Source: Aequorivita sp.
GTDB taxonomy: Bacteria > Bacteroidota > Bacteroidia > Flavobacteriales > Flavobacteriaceae
Direction: 5' to 3'
NCBI GenBank assembly: GCA_020435865.1
Contig: JAGQYZ010000031.1
Coordinates: 1-7,478, forward strand
DNA length: 7,478 nt
The translations under genes and the position numbers were made by a program. The number at the start of each line of letters is the position of its first letter. Position 1 is the first letter of the stretch. Below are positions 1-6,133 of the stretch, piece after piece. The notes under the pieces were generated by a model, which had not been told where the DNA came from, did not search any database, and was given only the letters and a program-made list of their open reading frames with translations.

Positions 1-25
1 TAATTTCTAATTTCTAATTTCTAAT
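1..25. repeat. Heptanucleotide tandem repeat (TAATTTC)n at window edge
   Basis: Three perfect copies of TAATTTC followed by a partial TAAT form a 25-base tract that begins at the first base of the window, so the array probably extends further left. It ends 14 bases before the mltG start codon and so occupies the region where a promoter or leader would lie. The unit is AT-rich and has period 7. The repeat is directly visible; any role in expression is unproven. Confidence 0.8.
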
Positions 26-39
26 CACACACTCCTGCA

Positions 40-1083
40 ATGTACATAAAAAAAATATTGCTCATCATTTTTTTGCTTGGTGCCGTTGGTATGGGTGCTT
101 TTGCTTGGTATGTATACAATACTGCTTTTACTGGCAACACAGCTTTCAATAATAAGGAAGCCCATGTTTATATTCCAACAAATGCGACTATTGACGATGT
201 GGTTGCTGAATTGGAACCCCTTTTAAGAGACACGAAATCGTTTTATGCCGTTGCTGATCAAAAGAAATATTCATCAAATGTAAAACCGGGACATTTTATA
301 ATTACCAAAGGAATGACCAATAATGATATTGTAAATGTTTTACGCAGCAGGAATATTCCCATTAATATAAAGTTCAACAATCAGGAACGATTGGAGGATT
401 TGGCGGGGCATATTTCAAAACAAATTGAAGCCGATAGTATTTCATTGTTGGAATCCATGCGTGATTTAAAGTTTTTGAAAGAAGAAGGTTTAAGTGAAGA
501 AACCGCACTGTGTCTGTATATTCCGAATACTTATGAGTTTTATTGGAATACTTCGGCAGAAACCTTTCGCGACCGGATGAAAAATGAATATGAGCGTTTT
601 TGGAACGAATCAAGGACCCAAAAGGCCAAAAACCTAAACCTTACTAAAGAGCAAGTAATGGCTTTGGCTGCAATTGTTCAAAAAGAAACTGCAAAAGTAG
701 ATGAACGGCCAAGGGTGGCGGGAGTTTATATAAATAGATTGAAAGTAGGGATGCTACTTCAAGCAGATCCAACCGTTATTTATGCCTTGAAACGCAAAAG
801 TGACGATTACAATCAAATTATTAAAAGAGTCCTTTATGCCGATTTGGAACTCGATTCTCCCTACAACACTTATAAATATGCAGGAGTTCCTCCGGGGCCT
901 ATCACAATGCCAGATATTTCTTCAATAGACGCAGTGCTAAATCCGGAAAAGCATGATTATTATTACTTTGTTGCAGATGTTACCAATTTTGGCTATCATA
1001 AATTTTCCAAAACCCTTGCACAGCATAATGCTAATAAGGCCGAATATGTGCGATGGGTAAATAGTCAAGGTTTGAATAGATAA
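40..1083 (+). CDS. mltG: Endolytic murein transglycosylase MltG (YceG family)
   Basis: MltG is an inner-membrane endolytic transglycosylase that cuts nascent peptidoglycan glycan strands in the periplasm and is thought to set strand length. The 347-residue protein matches the usual size of about 340. Residues 4-26 form one hydrophobic signal-anchor helix after a short Lys-rich start. Residues of roughly 40-110 are the LysM-like region, and the catalytic YceG domain follows. The family motif AAIVQKETAK places the catalytic glutamate at E216. Other hallmarks are NRL at 232-234, LQADPTVIYAL at 240-250 and SPYNTYKYAGVPPGPI at 273-288. The ATG at 40 is chosen because it begins the anchor helix directly. 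No clear Shine-Dalgarno is seen, as is normal in Bacteroidota. The stop is 51 bases before the next gene on the same strand, with no convincing terminator between. Identification is by recognised family motifs. Confidence 0.95.
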   Translation: MYIKKILLIIFLLGAVGMGAFAWYVYNTAFTGNTAFNNKEAHVYIPTNATIDDVVAELEPLLRDTKSFYAVADQKKYSSNVKPGHFIITKGMTNNDIVNVLRSRNIPINIKFNNQERLEDLAGHISKQIEADSISLLESMRDLKFLKEEGLSEETALCLYIPNTYEFYWNTSAETFRDRMKNEYERFWNESRTQKAKNLNLTKEQVMALAAIVQKETAKVDERPRVAGVYINRLKVGMLLQADPTVIYALKRKSDDYNQIIKRVLYADLELDSPYNTYKYAGVPPGPITMPDISSIDAVLNPEKHDYYYFVADVTNFGYHKFSKTLAQHNANKAEYVRWVNSQGLNR

Positions 1084-1134
1084 TTTTTTATTATTTAGCT
1101 TTTTTATATATTGCAAAACTCTATGGAATTAGCT

Positions 1135-2709
1135 ATGAAAAATTATTTTTTAATTACTCTCTTCACTATTATCAATAGTTTTTACTTCTACGCCCAAGAT
1201 CCACAAATTGAGTGGCAAAATACTATTGGGGGTAATAGTGAAGATTATTTATATGCAATGGCAAAATCTGTAGATGGCGGTTATTTATTAGGAGGAACAT
1301 CTTATTCTGATAGTTCGGGAGATAAAAGTGAAAATTCTCTAGGTGATTTTGATTATTGGGTAGTAAAGATCAATTCGTTGGGTGAAATTGAATGGGAAAA
1401 TACAATAGGTGGAAATAAAGCTGAAACCCTCTGGTCAGTAGCTCAAACGTCTGATGGTGGTTTTATCTTGGGAGGAACATCAGAATCTGATATTTCTGGC
1501 GATAAGACTGAACCTTCAGCTGGTAGGGATTATTGGGTGGTAAAATTGGATGTACTTGGCAATATAGCATGGCAAAATACCATTGGTGGTGATTATTCCG
1601 ATAATATTTTTTCAATAAAACAAACCACTGATGGAGGTTATATTTTAGGAGGTTCTTCGAATTCAAATATTTCAGGCGAAAAAACCCAGGATTCTAAGGG
1701 AATAGAAGACTTTTGGATCGTTAAACTGTCAAATACCGGAACAGTTGAATGGGATAAGACTGTGGGTGGAAATAATATGGATATTTTACAGGCTATAATT
1801 CAAAGTTCGGATGGCGGCTATGTTGTTGGAGGTTATTCGGAAAGTGAAATTTCTGGCGATAAGTCTGAAAATCCAATAGGTTTTACTGATTATTGGGTTG
1901 TTAAATTAAGTGCAACAGGGGAAGTGGAGTGGGAAAATACTATTGGAGGTACTGGCTACGAATCAATTTATTCAATTGCCGAAACAGCAGAAGGCGGCTA
2001 TATTTTGGTAGGACCATCAACTTCTAATATTTCAGGTGATAAATCTGAAGATGCTTTGGGGACGGATTATTGGATTGTAAAAATCAATTTGTCAGGACAA
2101 GTTGAATGGGATAGAACCTTTGGAGGTGAAGGTGCCGATTCCGCCTATTCAATACAGACAGCAGCTAATAATTCCTTTTATATCTTAGGAAGTTCAAATT
2201 CAGATATTTGTGATGATAAAACTGAAAATTCATTAGGGGAACGAGACTATTGGGTTTTGTTAATAAATCAATTTGGCAATATTACTTGGCAGAATACCAT
2301 CGGTGGCGATAATATGGATATTGGCTTTCCAATGTTATATGAAAATGGTAGTTTACTTATAGGAGGTCATTCAAGAAGTAATATATCGGGTGATAAGACT
2401 GAAAATTCCAATGGCGAGAGGGACTTTTGGGTGATAAAAATAAATCCTGTATTAGGAGTTAATGATAACGAGCTCACATCTTCACTTAGCATTTACCCAA
2501 ATCCAACGGAAAATATTCTACAACTAAACCATAAAAACCACACAATTGATGGTTTAAAAATCTTTGATACAAAAGGGTCTTTAATCAAAGAATTCACTAG
2601 TCCTAAAAATACCTCAAGTATCAATATTTCAGATTTATCTTCTGGGGTTTATTTTCTTCAAATTTCTTCTGAAGGAAAAACTGTAATTAAAAAATTCGTG
2701 AAAAGATAG
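1135..2709 (+). CDS. Secreted seven-repeat (probable beta-propeller) protein with T9SS type A sorting domain
   Basis: This is a 524-residue exported protein of unknown specific function. From the ATG at 1135 the N-terminus MKNYFLITLFTIINSFYFYA is a typical Sec signal peptide, with likely cleavage near residues 21-22 (AQ/D). The open frame also reaches back to an ATG at 1123 and a TTG at 1111, but those add charged or polar residues before the signal peptide. Residues 25 to about 441 consist of seven repeats of 59-60 residues. Each has a WxxTIGG start, a DGGYILGG core, an ISGDKxE loop and a DYWVVKL end. Seven repeats of this size suit a seven-bladed beta-propeller (inference). Residues of about 450-524 form the T9SS type A sorting domain: SIYPNP at 452-457, then FDTKGSLI, the SGVYFLQI strand and a C-terminal KKFVKR. 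It should therefore be exported across the outer membrane and released or surface-anchored. No catalytic residues were recognised. The 51-base gap to mltG holds only an imperfect promoter-like TATATTGC. Confidence 0.85.
   Translation: MKNYFLITLFTIINSFYFYAQDPQIEWQNTIGGNSEDYLYAMAKSVDGGYLLGGTSYSDSSGDKSENSLGDFDYWVVKINSLGEIEWENTIGGNKAETLWSVAQTSDGGFILGGTSESDISGDKTEPSAGRDYWVVKLDVLGNIAWQNTIGGDYSDNIFSIKQTTDGGYILGGSSNSNISGEKTQDSKGIEDFWIVKLSNTGTVEWDKTVGGNNMDILQAIIQSSDGGYVVGGYSESEISGDKSENPIGFTDYWVVKLSATGEVEWENTIGGTGYESIYSIAETAEGGYILVGPSTSNISGDKSEDALGTDYWIVKINLSGQVEWDRTFGGEGADSAYSIQTAANNSFYILGSSNSDICDDKTENSLGERDYWVLLINQFGNITWQNTIGGDNMDIGFPMLYENGSLLIGGHSRSNISGDKTENSNGERDFWVIKINPVLGVNDNELTSSLSIYPNPTENILQLNHKNHTIDGLKIFDTKGSLIKEFTSPKNTSSINISDLSSGVYFLQISSEGKTVIKKFVKR
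1207..2457 (+). repeat. Seven in-frame tandem repeats of 177/180 bases inside the T9SS protein gene
   Basis: The repeats start at about 1207, 1387, 1564, 1744, 1924, 2101 and 2281, giving periods of 180, 177, 180, 180, 177 and 180 bases. All are in the reading frame of the gene. Each encodes the same ordered motifs: WxxTIGG, DGGYILGG, SGDKxEN and DYWVVKL. Repeats 1-5 are close to the consensus. Repeat 6 lacks the DGG core and reads CDDK in place of SGDK, and repeat 7 also lacks DGG. DNA identity between units is only moderate, so this is an old protein-repeat expansion rather than a fresh duplication. Confidence 0.9.
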
Positions 2710-2713
2710 TGAT

Positions 2714-2733
2714 AACCAAACTTTTATTTGGTT
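2714..2733 (+). other. Short inverted repeat after the T9SS protein gene, possible weak terminator
   Basis: AACCAAA at 2714-2720 and TTTGGTT at 2727-2733 form a perfect 7-bp stem with a 6-base loop, starting 4 bases after the stop codon. The stem is AT-rich and no T-run follows it, so it does not meet the usual picture of an intrinsic terminator. It could protect the mRNA 3' end. The pairing is visible; the function is a guess. Confidence 0.4.
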
Positions 2734-2790
2734 CACAGAAACATTCACATTACTTTAACAGCCTATAAATCAGATTTTTAAAAAAAGCTG

Positions 2791-2798
2791 TATCTTTG
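2791..2798 (+). promoter_or_regulatory. Probable Bacteroidota promoter -7 element for the lysozyme-fold gene
   Basis: TATCTTTG, followed by CA, matches the Bacteroidota -7 consensus TAnnTTTG exactly. It lies 45 bases before the ATG at 2844, which would give a leader of about 40 bases. A good -33 TTG element is not seen at the expected distance; that region reads through an AT-rich tract (2775-2786). The gene is preceded by a 134-base intergenic region, which makes an independent promoter plausible. Confidence 0.6.
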
Positions 2799-2811
2799 CA
2801 CGCTGAAACGA

Positions 2812-2829
2812 AGATGTAATTACACATCT
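2812..2829 (+). promoter_or_regulatory. Inverted repeat in the predicted leader of the lysozyme-fold gene
   Basis: AGATGT (2812-2817) and ACATCT (2824-2829) form a perfect 6-bp stem around AATTAC. An overlapping perfect 8-bp palindrome, GTAATTAC, occupies 2816-2823. The element sits between the predicted transcription start and the ATG, 14 bases before the start codon. It could be a DNA operator or a small leader hairpin. Only the symmetry is observed, and short AT-rich palindromes do arise by chance. Confidence 0.3.
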
Positions 2830-2843
2830 GAATTTTAAAAATA

Positions 2844-3491
2844 ATGAAAAAAAGAATATATCTAATTGCAGTTTTACTTGTTGTTACCGTACTAGTAGGG
2901 ACAGGTTTCATTTCAAAAGATAGCTACGATTTTTCTGAGTTTAGTACGGAAGGATTGGAGTTAAATTATAACGTTCCCACAGAAGCTGAGCTTACTCCAT
3001 TATTGGCTCCCGTGACCCCGAAATTCTATTTATTTTTGGGAAAATCGTATGTAGGATTTAAAGAAGCACTTGGTTTTAAGGAATCAAGAGGGAATTACCA
3101 TATTGTGAATGATTATGGCTATATGGGAAAATATCAGTTTTCAAGAGCAACCTTAAAAATGATGGGTTTTAAGAATACCGATAATTTTCTTTATGATACC
3201 CGCCAACAGGAAGCAGCTTTTTTAGCATATACTTCATTAAATAAGTGGGTGCTTCGCAAAGATATTAAGCGATATGTAGGAAAAACTATTGGTGGTGTAA
3301 AAATTACCGAGTCTGGTATTTTGGCAGCAGCACATTTAGCGGGCGCTGGCAATGTGAAGAAATTCCTTAGAAGTGCTGGGGAAAATCGTTTTGAGGATGC
3401 TAATGGCGCTTCAATTCGTTATTATCTTAAAAAATTCTCAGGTTATGACACTTCTCACATAGTGGCAAATAAGAAACCAAGGGTACTATAA
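2844..3491 (+). CDS. Lysozyme/Slt-fold peptidoglycan hydrolase-like exported protein
   Basis: This 215-residue protein is probably a periplasmic or membrane-anchored muramidase or lytic transglycosylase. Residues 5-23 are a hydrophobic signal or anchor segment, and no lipobox cysteine is seen. The segment GFKEALGFKESRGNY (71-85) contains an ES pair at E80-S81 that resembles the catalytic Glu-Ser of family 1 Slt-type transglycosylases. GYMGKYQFSRATLKMMG (92-108) corresponds to their G-L-M-Q motif region. AAAHLAGAGNVKKFL (161-175) corresponds to the AYNAGPG motif. Homologues in flavobacteria are, from memory, often named 'peptidoglycan-binding protein LysM', but no LysM domain is visible here. 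The ATG at 2844 directly begins the MKKR signal sequence and follows an A-rich leader. The gene has its own likely promoter and a strong terminator just downstream. The fold assignment is fairly secure; the exact reaction is inferred. Confidence 0.75.
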   Translation: MKKRIYLIAVLLVVTVLVGTGFISKDSYDFSEFSTEGLELNYNVPTEAELTPLLAPVTPKFYLFLGKSYVGFKEALGFKESRGNYHIVNDYGYMGKYQFSRATLKMMGFKNTDNFLYDTRQQEAAFLAYTSLNKWVLRKDIKRYVGKTIGGVKITESGILAAAHLAGAGNVKKFLRSAGENRFEDANGASIRYYLKKFSGYDTSHIVANKKPRVL

Positions 3492-3494
3492 AAA

Positions 3495-4208
3495 TTATCC
3501 CTGAATGATAAACAAGGTGGGTCTTTTATGAAGATCCACCTTTATTTTTTTCCACAAACTAACAGAGGCAGTTTTTATGTATTCTGAGGGCAAAGTAATA
3601 TCGCAAGCTACACAAATTCTCGTTTTTGGATTGAGGTTTTCAATAAGACTTTGTAGCATTTGGTTGTTACGGTATGGAGTTTCAATGAAAAGCTGAGTTT
3701 GTTCCTTTTCTTTCGAAATTTTTTCCAAACGTTTCAATTCTGCTTTTCGCTCACTTTTGTCAATGGGCAAATAGCCATTGAAAGCAAAATTCTGACCGTT
3801 GAATCCACTAGCCATCATAGCCAATAAAATAGAAGAAGGCCCCGCAAGTGGAATAACCTTAATGCCAAGTTCATGTGCATAATGCACCGCCCTAGCACCA
3901 GGATCAGCAATTCCTGGACAACCTGCATCGCTGATTACACCAACGTCAAAACCTTCCAAGCAAGGATTGAGCATAGGTGCTATTTCTTCAGGCTTGGTAA
4001 ATTTATTTATTTCTTGAATTTTCAGTATTGATTGTTTTTTTTCTGAAACTACACTTTTTATAAACCGCCGCGCATTCTTTTCATGCTCCACAATATAATG
4101 GTCTATACTTTCAACTGCTTTTTGCACTGAAATGGGAAGTACACTAAATGGAGGAACATCACCCAATGGACAAGGTATTAGGTATAAATCTCCTTTTTTT
4201 GAAGTCAT
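3495..4208 (-). CDS. RsmI-like SAM-dependent methyltransferase (tetrapyrrole methylase fold)
   Basis: This 237-residue cytoplasmic protein belongs to the tetrapyrrole methylase superfamily and is closest to the RsmI type, which 2'-O-methylates C1402 of 16S rRNA. Family motifs are LYLIPCPLGD (8-17), VISDAGCPGIADPG (91-104), PLAGPSSILLAMMASG (120-135), FNGYLP (143-148), LFIETPYR (173-180) and a final LFIIQG. The chain stops where the core of E. coli RsmI ends, so the extra C-terminal domain of that enzyme (286 aa) is absent. Two canonical RsmI stretches are altered: the IGNLxDIT region reads LGDVPPFSVLP, and AEDTR reads VEHEKNARRF. It may thus be a paralogue with another substrate, so no rsmI symbol is given. 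Its ATG is 7 bases after the stop of the dehydrogenase-like gene, which suggests co-transcription. The stop is 3 bases from that of the convergent + strand gene. Confidence 0.85.
   Translation of the reverse strand: MTSKKGDLYLIPCPLGDVPPFSVLPISVQKAVESIDHYIVEHEKNARRFIKSVVSEKKQSILKIQEINKFTKPEEIAPMLNPCLEGFDVGVISDAGCPGIADPGARAVHYAHELGIKVIPLAGPSSILLAMMASGFNGQNFAFNGYLPIDKSERKAELKRLEKISKEKEQTQLFIETPYRNNQMLQSLIENLNPKTRICVACDITLPSEYIKTASVSLWKKIKVDLHKRPTLFIIQG
3514..3551 (+). terminator. Intrinsic terminator of the + strand arm
   Basis: A 12-bp stem pairs 3514-3525 with 3531-3542, with one G-T wobble (3521/3535) and a 5-base TTATG loop. A T-rich tail (TTTATTTTTTT) runs to 3551. It lies 22 bases after the stop of the lysozyme-fold gene. 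The T-tract exists only on the + strand side, so it should stop + strand transcription. The whole element lies inside the 3' coding end of the convergent methyltransferase gene. Confidence 0.85.
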
Positions 4209-4215
4209 TAATTTC

Positions 4216-5598
4216 TTATTGGACGATTAGTTTTTTTACAGCTGTTTGCCCCTTTGTTGCAGTTACTTTTGCGAAATAAATTCCAGGATTCAACTTTTCT
4301 ATTGAAATTGTTTTTTGATTGCTCGAAATGTTTACTTCGGAAGAAACCAAACTACCTCTTACATCAAATAGATGAATTGTTTGAAGTGTATCATTTTTTA
4401 AACTAAAGGAAACATTTTGTGAAGCAGGGTTTGGAAGCATACTAAGTGAATTTACCATTGAAAAATCTTCTGTACCAACTATTTGTCCTCCTATAATTTT
4501 ATAGATGTCGCCACCCGAAATATCTATAATATAAAGCTCTTTGTCAAAGCCTTCTCCAAAAGAAACCCAATTGCCAGAAAAATCACCATGATCCACTAAA
4601 TTTCCAGTGGCATCAACAGTTCCGATCATCCCACTGCAATAATCTGCAAAGAAGTAAAGCCCTTCAATATCGGAATAAACCGAACCTCTATAAACATAAC
4701 CTCCAGAAATGGAGCAATTACCACTTACGTGTGTATATTCTGCAAGAGGAAAAGTTATTTCGGACTGTGACGGGCAACCCTGTGTGTTAAAAGGCTGTGT
4801 TCCTTCGTAACATCTCCACCCATAATTTAAACCAGCTTCACCTATATTGACCCTGTTTATTTCTTCTCTGCTACCTTGCCCTACATCAGCTATCCAAAGA
4901 TTATTCTCAGTAAGGTCAAAAGAAAAACGCCAAGGGTTTCGCAAGCCGTAGGCCCATATTTCTTCTCGTGCATTTGGGTTTCCAACAAAAGGATTGTCTG
5001 CTGGGATACCATAATTATTTCCTCCAGCAGGATTGTCTACATCTATGCGCAATATTTTTCCGAGTAATAAATTTATATTTTGGGCTCGGTTTCCAGGATC
5101 ACCGCTACTACCTCCATCACCTGCAGCAATGTATAGATAACCATCTGGGCCAAAGGCCAAGCATCCGCCGTTGTGGTTGGAAAAAGGTTGGGGATAGCCA
5201 ATAATTGGAAGCTCAGAATTTTCATCTGCTAAATCTGGATTTCCAGAATCCACTGAAAATCGTGAAATTTGTGTGTCTCCATTTGGTTTGGTGTAATTCA
5301 CAAAGAAATAGCCGTTATTTTCATAATCTGGATGAAATGCTAAACCAAGCAAACCTCTTTCGCCACCATTTGAAATTTGTCCTGAAATATCTAAAAAAGG
5401 AGTAGCGTTAACCGTTCCATCACCTTGAATTATCTTTATTTTACCTCCCTGTTCAACTACAAAAAGGCGATCATCATTGACATGCTGTATGTTTAGTGGG
5501 CTAGAAAAACCACTTTTGAAAAGATCAATATCAACTTCTTGGGCAAAAGCAAAAATGGATGTAAAAAATATGGAAAGAATGAGGAGTAATTTTTTCAT
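4216..5598 (-). CDS. Secreted glucose/sorbosone dehydrogenase-type (PQQ-dependent sugar dehydrogenase family) protein with T9SS sorting domain
   Basis: This 460-residue exported protein has three parts. Residues 1-20 are a signal peptide ending FAFAQ. Residues of about 22-375 form a six-bladed GSDH-type beta-propeller. Residues of about 385-460 form a T9SS type A sorting domain (SMLPNPASQNVSF, then LFDVRGSLV, NPGIYFAKV and a KKLIVQ end). GSDH-family signatures are GERGLLGLAFHPDY (79-92), NHNGGCLAFGPDGYLYIAAG (141-160), GDGGSSGDPGNRAQ (160-173), GLRNPWRFSFD (218-228) and GLNYGWRCYEG (256-266). H142 aligns with the catalytic His of soluble quinoprotein glucose dehydrogenase. Cysteines at 263, 275, 295 and 321 could form disulfides, as expected for a secreted protein. 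PQQ use and sugar substrate are family-level inference; no PQQ biosynthesis gene is in the window. It lies 53 bases after the phosphatase gene with no clear terminator or TAnnTTTG promoter between, and 7 bases before the methyltransferase gene. Confidence 0.9.
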   Translation of the reverse strand: MKKLLLILSIFFTSIFAFAQEVDIDLFKSGFSSPLNIQHVNDDRLFVVEQGGKIKIIQGDGTVNATPFLDISGQISNGGERGLLGLAFHPDYENNGYFFVNYTKPNGDTQISRFSVDSGNPDLADENSELPIIGYPQPFSNHNGGCLAFGPDGYLYIAAGDGGSSGDPGNRAQNINLLLGKILRIDVDNPAGGNNYGIPADNPFVGNPNAREEIWAYGLRNPWRFSFDLTENNLWIADVGQGSREEINRVNIGEAGLNYGWRCYEGTQPFNTQGCPSQSEITFPLAEYTHVSGNCSISGGYVYRGSVYSDIEGLYFFADYCSGMIGTVDATGNLVDHGDFSGNWVSFGEGFDKELYIIDISGGDIYKIIGGQIVGTEDFSMVNSLSMLPNPASQNVSFSLKNDTLQTIHLFDVRGSLVSSEVNISSNQKTISIEKLNPGIYFAKVTATKGQTAVKKLIVQ

Positions 5599-5651
5599 AG
5601 CTGTTTTTTTATGTGAACCACTAAAATAAGAAAAACAACCGGATATATCTG

Positions 5652-6110
5652 TTAAAGCTGTTTTGCTATTTGTTCACATGCTTCATCCAGCATTTTAAAA
5701 ACATTTTCAAAACCAGCATTTCCTCCTAAGTATGGGTCAGGCACATCAACATTTTCGCCAGGGAAAATTTCATCGAGAATCAACCTCACTTTTTTTCTTT
5801 GTGTATCGTTTTCCGCCATAGCCAAAACGGTTTCTTTGTTACTGTTGTCCATCACGTAGATTAAATCGAAATTTTCAAAATCTCTTGGACTAAACTGTCT
5901 TCCTCGTTGATTGGTAATGTCTATGTTGTATTTTTTTCCAACGGCAATACTTCTTTTATCGGGCTCATTGCCAACATGCCAATGGCCAGTTCCAGCAGAA
6001 TCAACAAATATTTTTGAAGTGTCAATCTTAGATTTTAAAATACCTTCTGCTAAAGGTGAACGGCAAATATTGCCAAGGCAGACCATAAGGATTTTATACT
6101 CTTGCAACAT
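5652..6110 (-). CDS. Low-molecular-weight protein-tyrosine phosphatase
   Basis: This is a 152-residue cytoplasmic enzyme that hydrolyses phosphotyrosine (or arsenate/phosphoester substrates in related folds) through a cysteine-phosphate intermediate. The P-loop C(X)5R-S is present as VCLGNICRSPLAEG, with nucleophile C11 and R17. The general acid loop is DPYLGG with D125. DSAGTGHWHVGNEPD (37-51) is the usual segment following the second strand. Length and motifs fit a complete, active LMW-PTP. The DPY general-acid motif and the tyrosine-rich active-site context favour a phosphatase over an arsenate reductase of the ArsC type, which has a different cysteine arrangement. The ATG at 6110 places the P-loop at the normal distance from the N-terminus. 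The gene follows dnaA after a 79-base gap holding a good promoter, so it is probably expressed independently as well as by any read-through. Confidence 0.93.
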   Translation of the reverse strand: MLQEYKILMVCLGNICRSPLAEGILKSKIDTSKIFVDSAGTGHWHVGNEPDKRSIAVGKKYNIDITNQRGRQFSPRDFENFDLIYVMDNSNKETVLAMAENDTQRKKVRLILDEIFPGENVDVPDPYLGGNAGFENVFKMLDEACEQIAKQL

Positions 6111-6133
6111 GTTTGGGGTTAATTGTTAACTTA

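Noticed and set aside
1111..1134. Upstream TTG (1111) and ATG (1123) starts for the T9SS repeat protein
   Set aside because: They add MQNSMELA-type polar and charged residues ahead of a clean signal peptide that starts at the ATG at 1135. TTG starts are also uncommon in this group.
2714..2733. Inverted repeat as a definite terminator of the T9SS protein gene
   Set aside because: There is no T-tract after the stem and the stem is short; it is kept only as a low-confidence structural element.
4209..4215. The 7-base spacer between the dehydrogenase and methyltransferase genes equals the TAATTTC unit repeated at 1-25
   Set aside because: A single AT-rich 7-mer match in an AT-rich genome is expected by chance and there is no second copy beside it.
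4876..5405. Three short + strand open frames (63, 78 and 66 residues) opposite the dehydrogenase gene
   Set aside because: All overlap conserved GSDH coding sequence, show cysteine- and aromatic-rich composition typical of antisense frames, and match no family.
5911..6129. 72-residue + strand open frame opposite the phosphatase
   Set aside because: It runs antisense through the conserved P-loop coding region and has no initiation signals.
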